DNA of 64,000 bases from Aquimarina spinulae. GTDB taxonomy: Bacteria; Bacteroidota; Bacteroidia; Flavobacteriales; Flavobacteriaceae. The DNA lies in NCBI RefSeq assembly GCF_943373825.1, contig NZ_CALSBP010000001.1, forward strand, positions 868,001 to 932,000, given 5' to 3'. Shown here one piece after another: positions 9,673 to 17,222 of the stretch (within the stretch, counting starts at the first letter, position 1; each line of letters opens with the position of its first letter). A model generated the notes under the pieces. It was not told the DNA's origin. It searched no databases and was given only the letters and a program-made list of their open reading frames with translations. Both the position numbers and the translations under genes were made by a program.

Positions 9673-10141
9673 TCTATCCTCACCTATTTGGGTAAAAAAC
9701 AAAACAAACGATACCATTAGTTATGATATCATCTATTATAAAAAAGGCGAGCATTTAAAAGAAGCTTATAAAAAAATTGAAAAAGACTTACTGGATGGAT
9801 TGTCTATGGAGCTTAAAACTATTAAAAGTATGCAGGAAGTAAATAAGCTGATCATTGAAGAAAAGAATGAGGATGTAATAAAACCAGAGAGTATAGAAGA
9901 AGGAACACGTATGCTTTATACTCCTGTAAAACATATAGTGACTCAACTAGAAAATAAAACAGGGGAGTATTTTAATATCGATACACCTTTACAGGATATG
10001 TTGGTATATAATAAAGGTATGGGTTATAAAACGTTACAAACTGCTGAGGTATCAGATATTCTCGAGTTTTTACAAAAAAAAGGAGTTAATGCGATCAAGA
10101 AAAAAGAAAGCATTGAGACTTTTGAGATTACTAATAAATAA
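9641..10141 (+). CDS. C-terminal part of the likely split exported protein
   Basis: 166 codons if the ATG at 9641 is used. There is no signal peptide, although the upstream frame has one, and the N-terminus lies inside the end of that frame. The content is charged and helical (HLKEAYKKIEKDLLDGL, KSMQEVNKLIIEEKNED), with no domain I recognise. A 14-base-pair terminator follows 54 bases after the stop. Most likely this is the C-terminal half of the protein begun at 9286, separated by an indel such as one in the A5 run at 9633-9637. Confidence 0.5.
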   Translation: MLTNLFQYMHNLSSPIWVKNKTNDTISYDIIYYKKGEHLKEAYKKIEKDLLDGLSMELKTIKSMQEVNKLIIEEKNEDVIKPESIEEGTRMLYTPVKHIVTQLENKTGEYFNIDTPLQDMLVYNKGMGYKTLQTAEVSDILEFLQKKGVNAIKKKESIETFEITNK

Positions 10142-10194
10142 GATACTATGGTAAGATTAAACCAGATGCTATATTCACAAAACGCATGACAATA

Positions 10195-10234
10195 AAAAAC
10201 TGATATAAGCTGGTAAAATTTTATATCAGTTTTT
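10195..10234. terminator. Bidirectional terminator
   Basis: A perfect 14-base-pair stem (AAAAACTGATATAA with TTATATCAGTTTTT) around a 12-base loop. A and T tails on both sides let it stop transcription in both directions, separating the + strand gene ending at 10141 from the - strand peptide gene ending at 10267. Confidence 0.9.
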
Positions 10235-10266
10235 ATGTAAAAACAGCATATTTTTAATACTATAAA

Positions 10267-10419
10267 TTAACAATAGAATTTGCAGTATAACCAATCACAA
10301 CAAACATAGCGAGAAGGACAATTACCATTATTGTCACAAAACATTGGGCCACCTCCTTTAATGTATTGTTGTTGTTGTTTACTTAATTGATTACCTAAGT
10401 TTAACAATTTTGATTTCAT
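10267..10419 (-). CDS. Knottin-like cysteine-rich peptide with double-glycine leader
   Basis: 50 codons, ATG at 10419-10417, stop at 10267-10269. The N-terminal 23 residues (MKSKLLNLGNQLSKQQQQYI then KGG) form a double-glycine-type leader as used by peptides exported by peptidase-containing ABC transporters. The core of 27 residues has six cysteines at 28, 34, 40, 41, 46 and 50, spacing C-x5-C-x5-CC-x4-C-x3-C, the order of inhibitor cystine knot peptides. The gene has its own upstream motif (10517-10532) and a strong terminator. No transporter lies in the window. Function is unknown; an antimicrobial, signalling or protease-inhibiting peptide would fit. Confidence 0.75.
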   Translation of the reverse strand: MKSKLLNLGNQLSKQQQQYIKGGGPMFCDNNGNCPSRYVCCDWLYCKFYC

Positions 10420-10516
10420 AATAAAAGTTTTAAAAGATTATTTTCTCTACTAAAGCTAATAGGTAAGAATGTTTTTTGAAAGTATAATGCCTCGAAATAA
10501 AAGTGTTTATTGTGCG

Positions 10517-10532
10517 GATTAAATGTTTTTTT
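10517..10532 (-). promoter_or_regulatory. Shared upstream motif, copy 1
   Basis: On the - strand AAAAAAACATTTAATC, preceded by CCTTGTTTATTAAC. It lies about 100 bases upstream of the peptide start at 10419. It is one of about ten copies, all on the - strand upstream of accessory genes. About 75 bases downstream is a second shared element, TTTAGTAGAGAAAATA. Confidence 0.55.
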
Positions 10533-10630
10533 GTTAATAAACAAGGTTTTGAAGTAGTGTAGAAAAGCATTAGGAAATTAGGTGTGTATTCTAATTATTT
10601 ATAATAGACTTTGGAGGAAAGGATAGTGTT

Positions 10631-11350
10631 CTATAAGTCATCAATACTGGTATAGGGAAATTGTTTTAAGAAAAAGTCAAAAAAGATGTTTCCAGAATCA
10701 AAGGAAGGTCCCTCATTTATGATAGTATCAACATTTTTATGGTTTTTTTCCAAAAACTTCCTGTCTTTTAGAAAATAGTCATTGCCGGATTTTTTGTTAA
10801 ACTCAGGATGAAATTGTGTTCCGAGAAGCTTTCGTTCATAGTTGATATAGGCTTGGATTTTGGTATGTGTATTGGTAGCAAGAATTTCTGAATCTTTTGG
10901 TAATTCTATAACCTCATCAAAATGATGCTGCCATACTATTTCCTGCTCTCTAACCTTTAAGAAGTTTTTTGCAGTATTGGTAAATGAAACCTGTTCCCAT
11001 CCAACCTCAAAACCATTGGGAGAAGAGCGCACAACATGATCTCCTACTAATGCTTTACATAGGAGTTGATGCCCATAACAAATCCCCATTTGCCAAATAC
11101 CTTTTGCATTTATTTTTTGAATATAATCTATTACTTTTTTTGTAAACGGAGCATTTTCTGTAATAGATAGTGCAGATCCTGTATGGATCACGTGTGTGAA
11201 TGCTGTTTTGATTAAATCATCAGGAAAAGACGCTTCTGTATCAATATATAATGAAGAAACCTCAATATTCTGGGGTAGGCATTGTTTGATTACAGAGGTT
11301 TCACTTTGATCAACAGAATAATCTAAAATCAATATTTTTTTTTGTTTCAT
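10631..11350 (-). CDS. Class I glutamine amidotransferase (GMP synthase-like)
   Basis: 239 residues forming a flavodoxin-like class I GATase fold. The nucleophile elbow is GICYGHQ with Cys91, and the catalytic His-Glu pair is in FHPEF (His181, Glu183). Such stand-alone domains hydrolyse glutamine or gamma-glutamyl compounds; some members act on gamma-glutamyl conjugates. The usual GATase length is 190-240 residues, so it looks complete. It starts 6 bases after the stop of the acetyltransferase gene, so the two probably form an operon. The substrate cannot be assigned. Confidence 0.85.
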   Translation of the reverse strand: MKQKKILILDYSVDQSETSVIKQCLPQNIEVSSLYIDTEASFPDDLIKTAFTHVIHTGSALSITENAPFTKKVIDYIQKINAKGIWQMGICYGHQLLCKALVGDHVVRSSPNGFEVGWEQVSFTNTAKNFLKVREQEIVWQHHFDEVIELPKDSEILATNTHTKIQAYINYERKLLGTQFHPEFNKKSGNDYFLKDRKFLEKNHKNVDTIINEGPSFDSGNIFFDFFLKQFPYTSIDDL

Positions 11351-11356
11351 AGTTTT

Positions 11357-11872
11357 TTATTTATAATTAGGATTGAACCAAGCCATGTGTAGTGGAGTTT
11401 CAAATTTTGAGTTCGAAATAAATATTTTATCCTTTTGCCTTCCTTCATTAATAAAACCAAGACTTTTATAAAATCTTACATTTCGATCATTGTGTTCTCT
11501 GGTATATAATTCGACCCGAAAGATATGAGTCAGATCTGTTTTTACATTCTCTAAAAATTGTTCAAATAATTTTCGTCCAATTCCTTTTCCCTGATGATTT
11601 GGATCAACTACTATGGTTACATCTGTTAATATGTGCTGAAAAGCATAAATACTTGGGGTATATGCATGAATTTCGCCAACAATCTTGTGATGTATAAGCG
11701 CAATTAAAATATGCCCATTGTTGATAGAATTTTCTAAAAATTGAGAAATATACTCTAGATTAACTTCATTTGTATTACGAATAATCCCATCATCAACCTC
11801 TGCTGTTTTTTTGTAGAGCTGTAACAGCTCATCTTTGTTTTTTAATTCAGCTTTTTTTATCTTCAGATTCAT
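11357..11872 (-). CDS. GNAT family N-acetyltransferase
   Basis: 171 residues with the GNAT core: the beta4 strand DVTIVVDP, then the acetyl-CoA pyrophosphate loop NHQGKGIGRKLFEQ (Q-x-x-G-x-G), and the late NVRFYKSLGFINEGRQ motif typical of motif B. It transfers an acetyl group from acetyl-CoA to an amine; the acceptor is unknown. It is the first gene of a likely two-gene operon with the glutamine amidotransferase, which suggests a small-molecule amine or amide pathway. This is inference only. Confidence 0.9.
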   Translation of the reverse strand: MNLKIKKAELKNKDELLQLYKKTAEVDDGIIRNTNEVNLEYISQFLENSINNGHILIALIHHKIVGEIHAYTPSIYAFQHILTDVTIVVDPNHQGKGIGRKLFEQFLENVKTDLTHIFRVELYTREHNDRNVRFYKSLGFINEGRQKDKIFISNSKFETPLHMAWFNPNYK

Positions 11873-12020
11873 TCTCTAGATTATATTAGGTGTTATTGAG
11901 TATTGAATATCCGTTTTTTAAGAAGATAGCTAAAAACATGTAGCTTCTACTATAGATAATATCCTGACAAAAAGATATAAACAAAGTGAATTGAATTTTT
12001 AATTAATAAACAAAGTGTTT

Positions 12021-12055
12021 AAAAAGCCAAAAGAAAAATATCCTTTGGCTATTTT
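12021..12055 (-). terminator. Terminator of the 12095-12898 gene
   Basis: On the - strand AGCCAAA, a 12-base loop, TTTGGCT, then TTTTT. It lies 45-75 bases after the stop of the lipoprotein gene. Confidence 0.8.
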
Positions 12056-12094
12056 ATTACTATATAATTCTTAAATAAGCGAATACCTTGCCTA

Positions 12095-12898
12095 TCAATC
12101 AGTAGGGAAATCATCGTCTGGGTTATTATTGCAATTTTGGAAAACAGTAAATCGACGAATTATTTGTTCACCAAATTTAGAAACACCTTTTACCAAGTAT
12201 ACTTTAGATCTTTGGGTATCGCCATCACACTCACTGCTATTAGCGGAACCATGTGCACATACTGTAAACCCTCCCTCTGGAGATGTTGTGTCTATGTTAT
12301 AAACTCTAACCCAATTAGAAGGAAGACCGTTTAATGGTTCTACTGTAAAACCATTTTCCAGAGCAAAAGAGGTAACACTGATTGGAAGAGCACCTCCTGC
12401 ACCTTTGAAACGGATTCCAGACGTAACCTCTAATTTTGGATTAAGTTGCGTTACATGAATTAACTTACTATGGAGTAACTCACGATTGGGACCCAAATAT
12501 TGTGCTATAAGAGTTGTTTTTCGTTGTAGATTCCTCCCCCCAAATCCATCTGTGTTTAGAATAAAAGCTTTAGTATTACTAAGTTCGTTGTCGGCTTTTG
12601 CCCATGGAGCAATAGGGTCAGTTATGAGTTGAAGAGACGTGAAACCGGGATTAAGGGTACTTCCTACAAATACCAAAGAATTTGCTTTTGGACCTAATTC
12701 AAGAGATAACTCTTCTTCTTTTGTTGAAATTGCAGTTGTTTCTAGAGTATAGGTAAATGCTGCAGCCTTAGCATCTACTGTTGTGGTTTGTTCTAATTCT
12801 GTGGTTTCTGTTTCTGTAATCTCATCTTTGCTACAGGAAACTACAAAAAATAGTACCAGTACCCCTATGCAGAGGTGTAATACATTCGTGTTTTTCAT
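12095..12898 (-). CDS. Lipoprotein with two possible BACON-like domains
   Basis: 267 residues. The lipoprotein signal MKNTNVLHLCIGVLVLFF with lipobox VVSC (Cys22) is almost identical to that of the metallopeptidase at 13433-14674, and the similarity continues through a Thr/Glu-rich linker. The rest contains two beta-sandwich-like segments ending in IHVTQ (about 150) and FTVFQN (about 255), a pattern like BACON domains, which often bind carbohydrate or mucin. Two cysteines in TVCAHGSANSSEC may pair. The duplicated leader and upstream region suggest shared regulation and a common origin for the 5' parts. Confidence 0.7.
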   Translation of the reverse strand: MKNTNVLHLCIGVLVLFFVVSCSKDEITETETTELEQTTTVDAKAAAFTYTLETTAISTKEEELSLELGPKANSLVFVGSTLNPGFTSLQLITDPIAPWAKADNELSNTKAFILNTDGFGGRNLQRKTTLIAQYLGPNRELLHSKLIHVTQLNPKLEVTSGIRFKGAGGALPISVTSFALENGFTVEPLNGLPSNWVRVYNIDTTSPEGGFTVCAHGSANSSECDGDTQRSKVYLVKGVSKFGEQIIRRFTVFQNCNNNPDDDFPTD

Positions 12899-13072
12899 TT
12901 GATTTGTGTTTACGTTAATAAATATGTGTAGAAAATAAAAAAGCTTTATTCTCTATACTAAGCTAGTCAAAGAGTGTACTTACTTCTAAATAAGAAGCTC
13001 TAAAAACAGAGGCATAAACCAATGAATTAAAGTTTTTTTTGTTAATAAACGAAGGTTTTGAAGGGAGTCGAA
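12899..13072 (-). repeat. Duplicated upstream region, copy 1
   Basis: This region is nearly identical to 14675-14830 for about 150 bases upstream of both lipoprotein genes. It includes the late element TTAGTATAGAGAATA (about 12948-12962) and the shared AT-rich motif at 13024-13040. The duplication continues into the signal peptide codons of both genes. Confidence 0.85.
13024..13040 (-). promoter_or_regulatory. Shared upstream motif, copy 2
   Basis: On the - strand AAAAAAAACTTTAATTC, preceded by TTCGTTTATTAAC. It lies about 126 bases upstream of the start at 12898. Confidence 0.6.
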
Positions 13073-13200
13073 AAACTAGTATAATATCGTTGTTTACTTG
13101 TTTAAAAAAGTAGGAGATATATAAAAAGAGGAGAATCAAAACATGAGTGATAATTCGAATAGTTTCTGTGTTTTGAACTACGACTATAAAAGAAATAGAA

Positions 13201-13231
13201 ACCCTCACAAATCCTTAAGATCTGTGAGGGT
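13201..13231 (-). terminator. Terminator of the metallopeptidase gene
   Basis: Stem ACCCTCACA/TGTGAGGGT (9 base pairs) followed on the - strand by TTTCTATTTC. It lies about 200 bases after the stop at 13433, with a small repeat in between. Confidence 0.7.
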
Positions 13232-13265
13232 ATCATCAATGTCGTTTAGTTAAGCTTATAGTTGT

Positions 13266-13307
13266 CAGTCTAAACCCTTCGATAGATTCAGGATAAACCT
13301 GTCGAAG
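13266..13307. repeat. Small intergenic inverted repeat
   Basis: CTTCGATAG and CTGTCGAAG pair around a 13-base spacer inside a segment reading CCCTTCGATAGATTCAGG. Similar CTTCGACAG-type segments are common dispersed intergenic repeats in flavobacteria. Only one copy is seen here. Confidence 0.45.
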
Positions 13308-13432
13308 ACATTTGAAAATGCATATTTGAAAACATTTGGACAAGTTCAATGTGATATGAAATCTTATCCTTAACTAAACAAAAAAATGGAGTATCCTATT
13401 AGAATACTATAAAGAATGATGTGTTTCATTGA

Positions 13433-14674
13433 TTAATTGTGACCAGGGCCACCTATATCGCAAGATTGGGTTATAGGTACACTACGAATTTGTACATCGT
13501 TTGGGTCATAGTTAGAAGTAAATGTTAATTTTAACGTTGCTGATCTTGGTCCGGCAGTGCCACAATTTCTCCAAGGATTAATAGATACTTTTAGACCACC
13601 AAGCCTGGAGTGATTTTCATCTTTTGAGAATGCCCATGGAAACACATGTCTATCAAATATCATTTTGGAGGTCCAAGTATAACCTGAAGATATAATAGAA
13701 ACATGATGGCCAGACAGCAATCCTCCACTGCCCGCTTCAATAGTAGGGCACGCTGGATCTACAACAATTAAGGGTTTTCCATATAGTTCTCGTAAAGCTA
13801 TCTTATCTAGATCACTAAAAAATCTAGTATCACTTTCATCAACTGAGCAGCTTAAAAAAATAGAATTTAAGTCGACATTGTCAAAACCAGAAGTTCCTGG
13901 GATTATATTGGCTCCCAAGGGTAATGCCTGTTCTCCATTATCTTTGGGGCATGAGATTGAACTATCAAACCAATCGGTATGTCTTATACCTATTGTATGA
14001 CCTATTTCATGCATAATGATCTTAGCCGTAAACAAAACGCTTGTTTGAGAAAGATCTGGGTTTAAATTTATATTATCAGCTGGCTTTCCGCCAAGAGGAG
14101 TTGGGTTAGTTACAAATGCTCTAGTAGCAGTGTTCCGAAGGTTCGTGTTAACAAACACTTTTATATCTTCAGTAGCAGTATCTATGTCGGACCCAGATCT
14201 AATTGTAAATGATAAAGAAAGATTAAGTTTATTATATTCGCCTACTGCAATATTTAGGGCAACTCTCATATCTTGATCTAGAGAACGATCATCGTTCGGG
14301 GCATCCATAGCAAAAATTGTAATCCTTCTAGGTGCCTTAACTAGTCTGTTGGTTGAAAATTGTTTTGTGTTAAGGTTGGAAGCCTGATTGCCCAAGAGGT
14401 TTTTTAAATCCTCAATTGAGAACGCTAAATCATTCTGCAAAAAATACAATTTTTCTGTCTTTCGAGTAATGGGATTGGCAATAGTTGTAATAGAAAGATC
14501 ACGAGCATCATAGCCCAATTGTGTAAATTTTTGCTTCGTATCTGCCAGAGGATCAACCATAGTTTCTTCTAGCTCTGTCTCTGTAGTTTCTGTAACCTCA
14601 TCTTTGGTACAAGAAACCATAAAAAATAATACGAGTACCCCTATACAGAGGTGTAATACATTCGTGTTTTTCAT
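13433..14674 (-). CDS. Lipoprotein metallopeptidase with HEIGH motif (M57-like)
   Basis: 413 residues. The lipobox MVSC (Cys22) follows the same signal sequence as the gene at 12095-12898. The zinc site is HEIGHTIGIRHTDW: His222, Glu223, His226 and His232 in the order HExxHxxGxxH, as in HEIGH-type M57 peptidases and other metzincins. About 100 residues before it there is a beta sheet (RRITIFAMD) and a helix typical of the catalytic domain. The last 110 residues (from VDPACPTIEAGSGG to RSVPITQSC) look like a BACON-like beta-sandwich. It probably cleaves proteins at the cell surface. Regulation seems shared with the 12095 gene through the duplicated upstream region. Confidence 0.85.
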   Translation of the reverse strand: MKNTNVLHLCIGVLVLFFMVSCTKDEVTETTETELEETMVDPLADTKQKFTQLGYDARDLSITTIANPITRKTEKLYFLQNDLAFSIEDLKNLLGNQASNLNTKQFSTNRLVKAPRRITIFAMDAPNDDRSLDQDMRVALNIAVGEYNKLNLSLSFTIRSGSDIDTATEDIKVFVNTNLRNTATRAFVTNPTPLGGKPADNINLNPDLSQTSVLFTAKIIMHEIGHTIGIRHTDWFDSSISCPKDNGEQALPLGANIIPGTSGFDNVDLNSIFLSCSVDESDTRFFSDLDKIALRELYGKPLIVVDPACPTIEAGSGGLLSGHHVSIISSGYTWTSKMIFDRHVFPWAFSKDENHSRLGGLKVSINPWRNCGTAGPRSATLKLTFTSNYDPNDVQIRSVPITQSCDIGGPGHN

Positions 14675-14830
14675 TTGATCTGTGTTTGTGTTAATAAATA
14701 TGTGTAGAAAATAAAAAAGCTTTATTCTCTATACTAAACTAGTCAAAGAGTGTAATTACTTCTAAATAGGAAGCTCTAAAAACATGGTTATAAACCAATG
14801 AATTAAAGTTTTTTTTGTTAATAAACCGAG
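14675..14830 (-). repeat. Duplicated upstream region, copy 2
   Basis: Counterpart of 12899-13072, with the same order of elements: late element TTAGTATAGAGAATA, then AGCTTCCTATTTAGAAGTAA, then the shared motif. It diverges beyond about 14830. The rest of the gap to the next gene (14831-15035) shows no gene. Confidence 0.85.
14800..14816 (-). promoter_or_regulatory. Shared upstream motif, copy 3
   Basis: On the - strand AAAAAAAACTTTAATTC, preceded by CTCGGTTTATTAAC. It lies about 126 bases upstream of the metallopeptidase start, exactly as in copy 2. Confidence 0.6.
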
Positions 14831-15035
14831 AATTTGAATAATTTAATAAAAGGCACATAAAATATCCTGTCCAAATCGTAGAAAGCTATTAAATAGCTAT
14901 AAATTGTTTTGGTTTTTTATTTGAGAAAATATTTATGTTTTTTATGATAACTATTTCAAATACATCATTAAACTTAGAGCATGCTTAAATTATAAGTAGA
15001 TGGTATATATAAAAAATGAAGTTTTAAATAAATGA

Positions 15036-15320
15036 TCATTTTAATGGTGTCTTTTTTGTAGTATTGTTTTCTTGTTCTTGTAGATTGATTATTTTTATTA
15101 TTTCTAGTGCTCTTTTTTCATCGATAAAAACTCCGGGATATGAATCAGGATAGTGGCTCGTGGTACCATAAAATTGATGCCATTTACCTGCACGATACTC
15201 TTCTTTTTTCCACGAATCAGTTATAATTACTCTAATCAATGAATACTTTTTTTTGCCATCAACAAAGTATTCTTCTAAATGATAAAAAAGTATTTCTAAT
15301 TTGTTAATTTCCTCTTTCAT
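15036..15320 (-). CDS. Small protein of unknown function, paralogue A
   Basis: 94 residues, no signal peptide and no membrane segment, so probably cytoplasmic. It shares ILFYHLE, KKxYSLIRV, W-K-x-E-x-Y-x-x-G-x-W-H and PGVFI-x-EK with the protein at 15703-15999, so the two are paralogues. I do not recognise the family. The upstream 250 bases also resemble those of the paralogue at the DNA level, including a TTTTCATGATGTGATT segment, but contain stops in the matching frame. It lies next to the knottin-like peptide genes and under a copy of the shared motif; an immunity or maturation role is only a guess. Confidence 0.65.
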   Translation of the reverse strand: MKEEINKLEILFYHLEEYFVDGKKKYSLIRVIITDSWKKEEYRAGKWHQFYGTTSHYPDSYPGVFIDEKRALEIIKIINLQEQENNTTKKTPLK

Positions 15321-15476
15321 CGTAAATAATAGTTTTGTCTGTAGTATTCTAAATAAGCTTTTGAAAGCTTTTAATCACATCATGAAAATAATAAAAGTGT
15401 ATTTATATAATAAATTTATAATTATATTATAAGTTTTAAAAGGGTTGAATCATTGAAAAATAGATTTTTAACCGTT

Positions 15477-15490
15477 GAATTAAGTTTTTT
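15477..15490 (-). promoter_or_regulatory. Shared upstream motif, copy 4
   Basis: On the - strand AAAAAACTTAATTC continuing with AACG, preceded by ATCCTTGAAAAAACACCC. It lies about 157 bases upstream of the start at 15320. Confidence 0.5.
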
Positions 15491-15702
15491 AGGGTGTTTT
15501 TTCAAGGATTTTTAAGGCGGTTGAAAAATAGCAACAATATTCCTTGTATCTGGCTTGTTGTATTAAGCTATATTTTTGGCAATATAGATTTTGAAAAATA
15601 AGGAAGAGTGTATTTCTACAGGCTGAGAGAATTTTAGATTTTCAAGTAACTAAAATTCTTCCTTTTCAGCAATCATTTCATTATAATGTGATGATATTCA
15701 AT

Positions 15703-15999
15703 TCATTTTTCATGGTAAAGTTGCTCTTGATGATCAATTAATATCATTATTACTACAGCTTCTTTTTCGTTGATAAATACACCGGGACGTTGATTGCGAT
15801 AATAATTCTTAATATTTAGAATAGGATGCCATCTACCGTTATGATATTTTTCTCTTTTCCAATTGTCAAATACTTTAACTCTAATGAGAGAGTATTCTTT
15901 TTTGTTATTTTCAGTATATACTTCTAAATGATAGAATAGTATTTTTGATTTGTGTATTTGTTCTTTTGTCTTTACAAAACAATTTTGTTGATCTGTCAT
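15703..15999 (-). CDS. Small protein of unknown function, paralogue B
   Basis: 98 residues from the ATG at 15999. The open frame extends to an ATG at 16140 (145 residues), but the extra 47 codons align at DNA level with the non-coding leader of paralogue A, where the same frame has stops and an indel. So the shorter start is more likely. The conserved core is ILFYHLE, KKEYSLIRVKVFDNWK-x-E, NGRWHP and PGVFINEKEA. No signal peptide or membrane helix is present. A degenerate motif copy (AAAAAAACTTGATTTT at about 16137-16152) precedes it. It follows the peptide genes on the same strand, beyond their terminator. Confidence 0.6.
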   Translation of the reverse strand: MTDQQNCFVKTKEQIHKSKILFYHLEVYTENNKKEYSLIRVKVFDNWKREKYHNGRWHPILNIKNYYRNQRPGVFINEKEAVVIMILIDHQEQLYHEK

Positions 16000-16136
16000 T
16001 AATGTTCTAAGTTGGTTATAATAATTTCGAATCACATCATGAAAATAATGGGGTGTGTTTTCTATTGTAAATTTATGGCTATGTTTTGAAAATAATGATA
16101 AGTAGTTTCCTGAAAAACAGTAATTTTTCAGGAAAA

Positions 16137-16152
16137 TCAAGTTTTTTTGAAA
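16137..16152 (-). promoter_or_regulatory. Degenerate shared upstream motif
   Basis: On the - strand AAAAAAACTTGATTTT, preceded by CCATTTC. It is about 140 bases before the start at 15999, like the copy before paralogue A, but matches the consensus less well. Confidence 0.35.
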
Positions 16153-16417
16153 TGGTTTTTACTTGGACTGGTAAAGTAGTTGCAGAAAGGTTATTTCACG
16201 AAGTTAATTTTATATTTTAATAAAAGTTAAGGCTATAATGATATAACCAGTAATGATTTAAAAGCAATGTATTTGTCAATTACAATCTTTTAGTATTACG
16301 CTATCTGTTTTCATAGTATAATATCTTCTTAGATTTTTTTGAGAAGAATATTACGTTGTTAGTTAAGATTACTTTTCTCTTAAACCACTTCAATAATAAT
16401 TTGTATAAAATAATAGA

Positions 16418-16461
16418 CCATTAAGAGAAACTCATGCATTGTAAATGATTTCTCTTAATGG
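16418..16461 (-). terminator. Terminator of the tandem peptide genes
   Basis: Perfect 13-base-pair stem CCATTAAGAGAAA/TTTCTCTTAATGG with an 18-base loop, 14 bases after the stop of the second peptide gene. On the - strand it is followed by TCTATTATTTTA. The rest of the gap (16153-16417) shows no gene. Confidence 0.8.
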
Positions 16462-16474
16462 GAACTATTCTAAA

Positions 16475-16651
16475 TTAAAAAGCGCATATGCCCCAGTGAA
16501 GATGACATTTTCCTGAGCAGCAATCTCTATGCTTATCACAATCTATAATCTGTGGTATGCAATCGAATGATAAAGAACCACCATTAATGTGTTTTTGATC
16601 TGCTTTTTCTAAGACTTTAATTTTTTCTACGTTTAAAATGTTTTTAATCAT
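16475..16651 (-). CDS. Knottin-like cysteine-rich peptide with Gly-Gly leader
   Basis: 58 codons, ATG at 16651-16649, stop at 16475-16477. The leader MIKNILNVEKIKVLEKADQ continues KHINGG and ends at residue 25. The core of 33 residues has six cysteines with spacing C-x6-C-x5-CC-x3-C-x6-C, which is within the classic inhibitor cystine knot range. It ends in ICAF. Leader and ending match the peptide at 16761-16943, so this is a tandem duplication with a divergent core. It lacks its own shared motif and is probably transcribed from the promoter of the upstream copy, ending at the stem-loop at 16418-16461. Export by a peptidase-containing ABC transporter encoded elsewhere is inferred from the leader. 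Confidence 0.8.
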   Translation of the reverse strand: MIKNILNVEKIKVLEKADQKHINGGSLSFDCIPQIIDCDKHRDCCSGKCHLHWGICAF

Positions 16652-16760
16652 TGTATGAATATTTGAAGGTTAATTTATTATTCTTTTAAACCAGCGGGAA
16701 GTATAAGAATAGTATCTAATAGTTAGATTAATATTGAATTTAGTTCTATATGTTCGCTAA

Positions 16761-16943
16761 CTAAAAAGCACATAAACCTTTGAATATACCAGTTGTATTA
16801 CAAGTAGTACAGCAATCGTCATTGCTTCGACATGGGCGAATTTCGGGCAAACAATCAGATGCAAAAGATCCGGCATTAACAGATTTTTGCTCTTCTTTTT
16901 TTAGAACTTTAATTTTTTCTACGTTTAAAATGTTTTTGATCAT
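16761..16943 (-). CDS. Knottin-like cysteine-rich peptide with Ala-Gly leader
   Basis: 60 residues. The leader MIKNILNVEKIKVLKKEEQ continues KSVNAG; Ala-Gly replaces Gly-Gly, a change known in other leader peptides. The core of 35 residues has six cysteines with spacing C-x6-C-x5-CC-x2-C-x9-C and ends LCAF. Compared with the downstream copy (16475-16651) the first 14 residues are identical, while the core keeps only the cysteines, SFxSDCxP-like and CAF positions. This resembles diversifying selection on the mature peptide. A shared upstream motif lies at 17105-17115. The function is unknown. Confidence 0.8.
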   Translation of the reverse strand: MIKNILNVEKIKVLKKEEQKSVNAGSFASDCLPEIRPCRSNDDCCTTCNTTGIFKGLCAF

Positions 16944-17104
16944 TGTGAAATATATTTAGGTTAATATTTTTATAATACGAGATACACAGGTCTAATCCAG
17001 AGAAGTGTAAAACGAATAGTTTCTATTTTTCTAAAGGTAGCTAAACAGCTCACTTATATCTAAATAAAGTATCCCAAAAACAGCTAAGAAGAGAGGCATA
17101 CCAT

Positions 17105-17115
17105 GCGTTTTTTTG
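17105..17115 (-). promoter_or_regulatory. Shared upstream motif, copy 5
   Basis: On the - strand AATCCGTGGTTTTTTAAC then AAAAAAACGC. The left half matches the consensus well, while the TTAATTCA end is lost. It lies about 165 bases upstream of the tandem peptide genes. Confidence 0.45.
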
Positions 17116-17222
17116 TTAAAAAACCACGGATTTTTAGAAATGAAGTGAAAACAGAGTAAGGATAAACTCTTGAGTACTGTTTTTTTTCGATGAAATCGTG
17201 TTTTCCTATTACTTTATATAGT

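Noticed and set aside
12963..13208. - strand open frame of 81 codons
   Set aside because: It covers the duplicated upstream region and the shared motif, and the duplicate copy at 14675-14830 is not open in the same way.
16000..16140. 47-codon N-terminal extension of the small protein at 15703-15999
   Set aside because: The same DNA upstream of the paralogue has stops and an indel, so the extension is probably untranslated leader.
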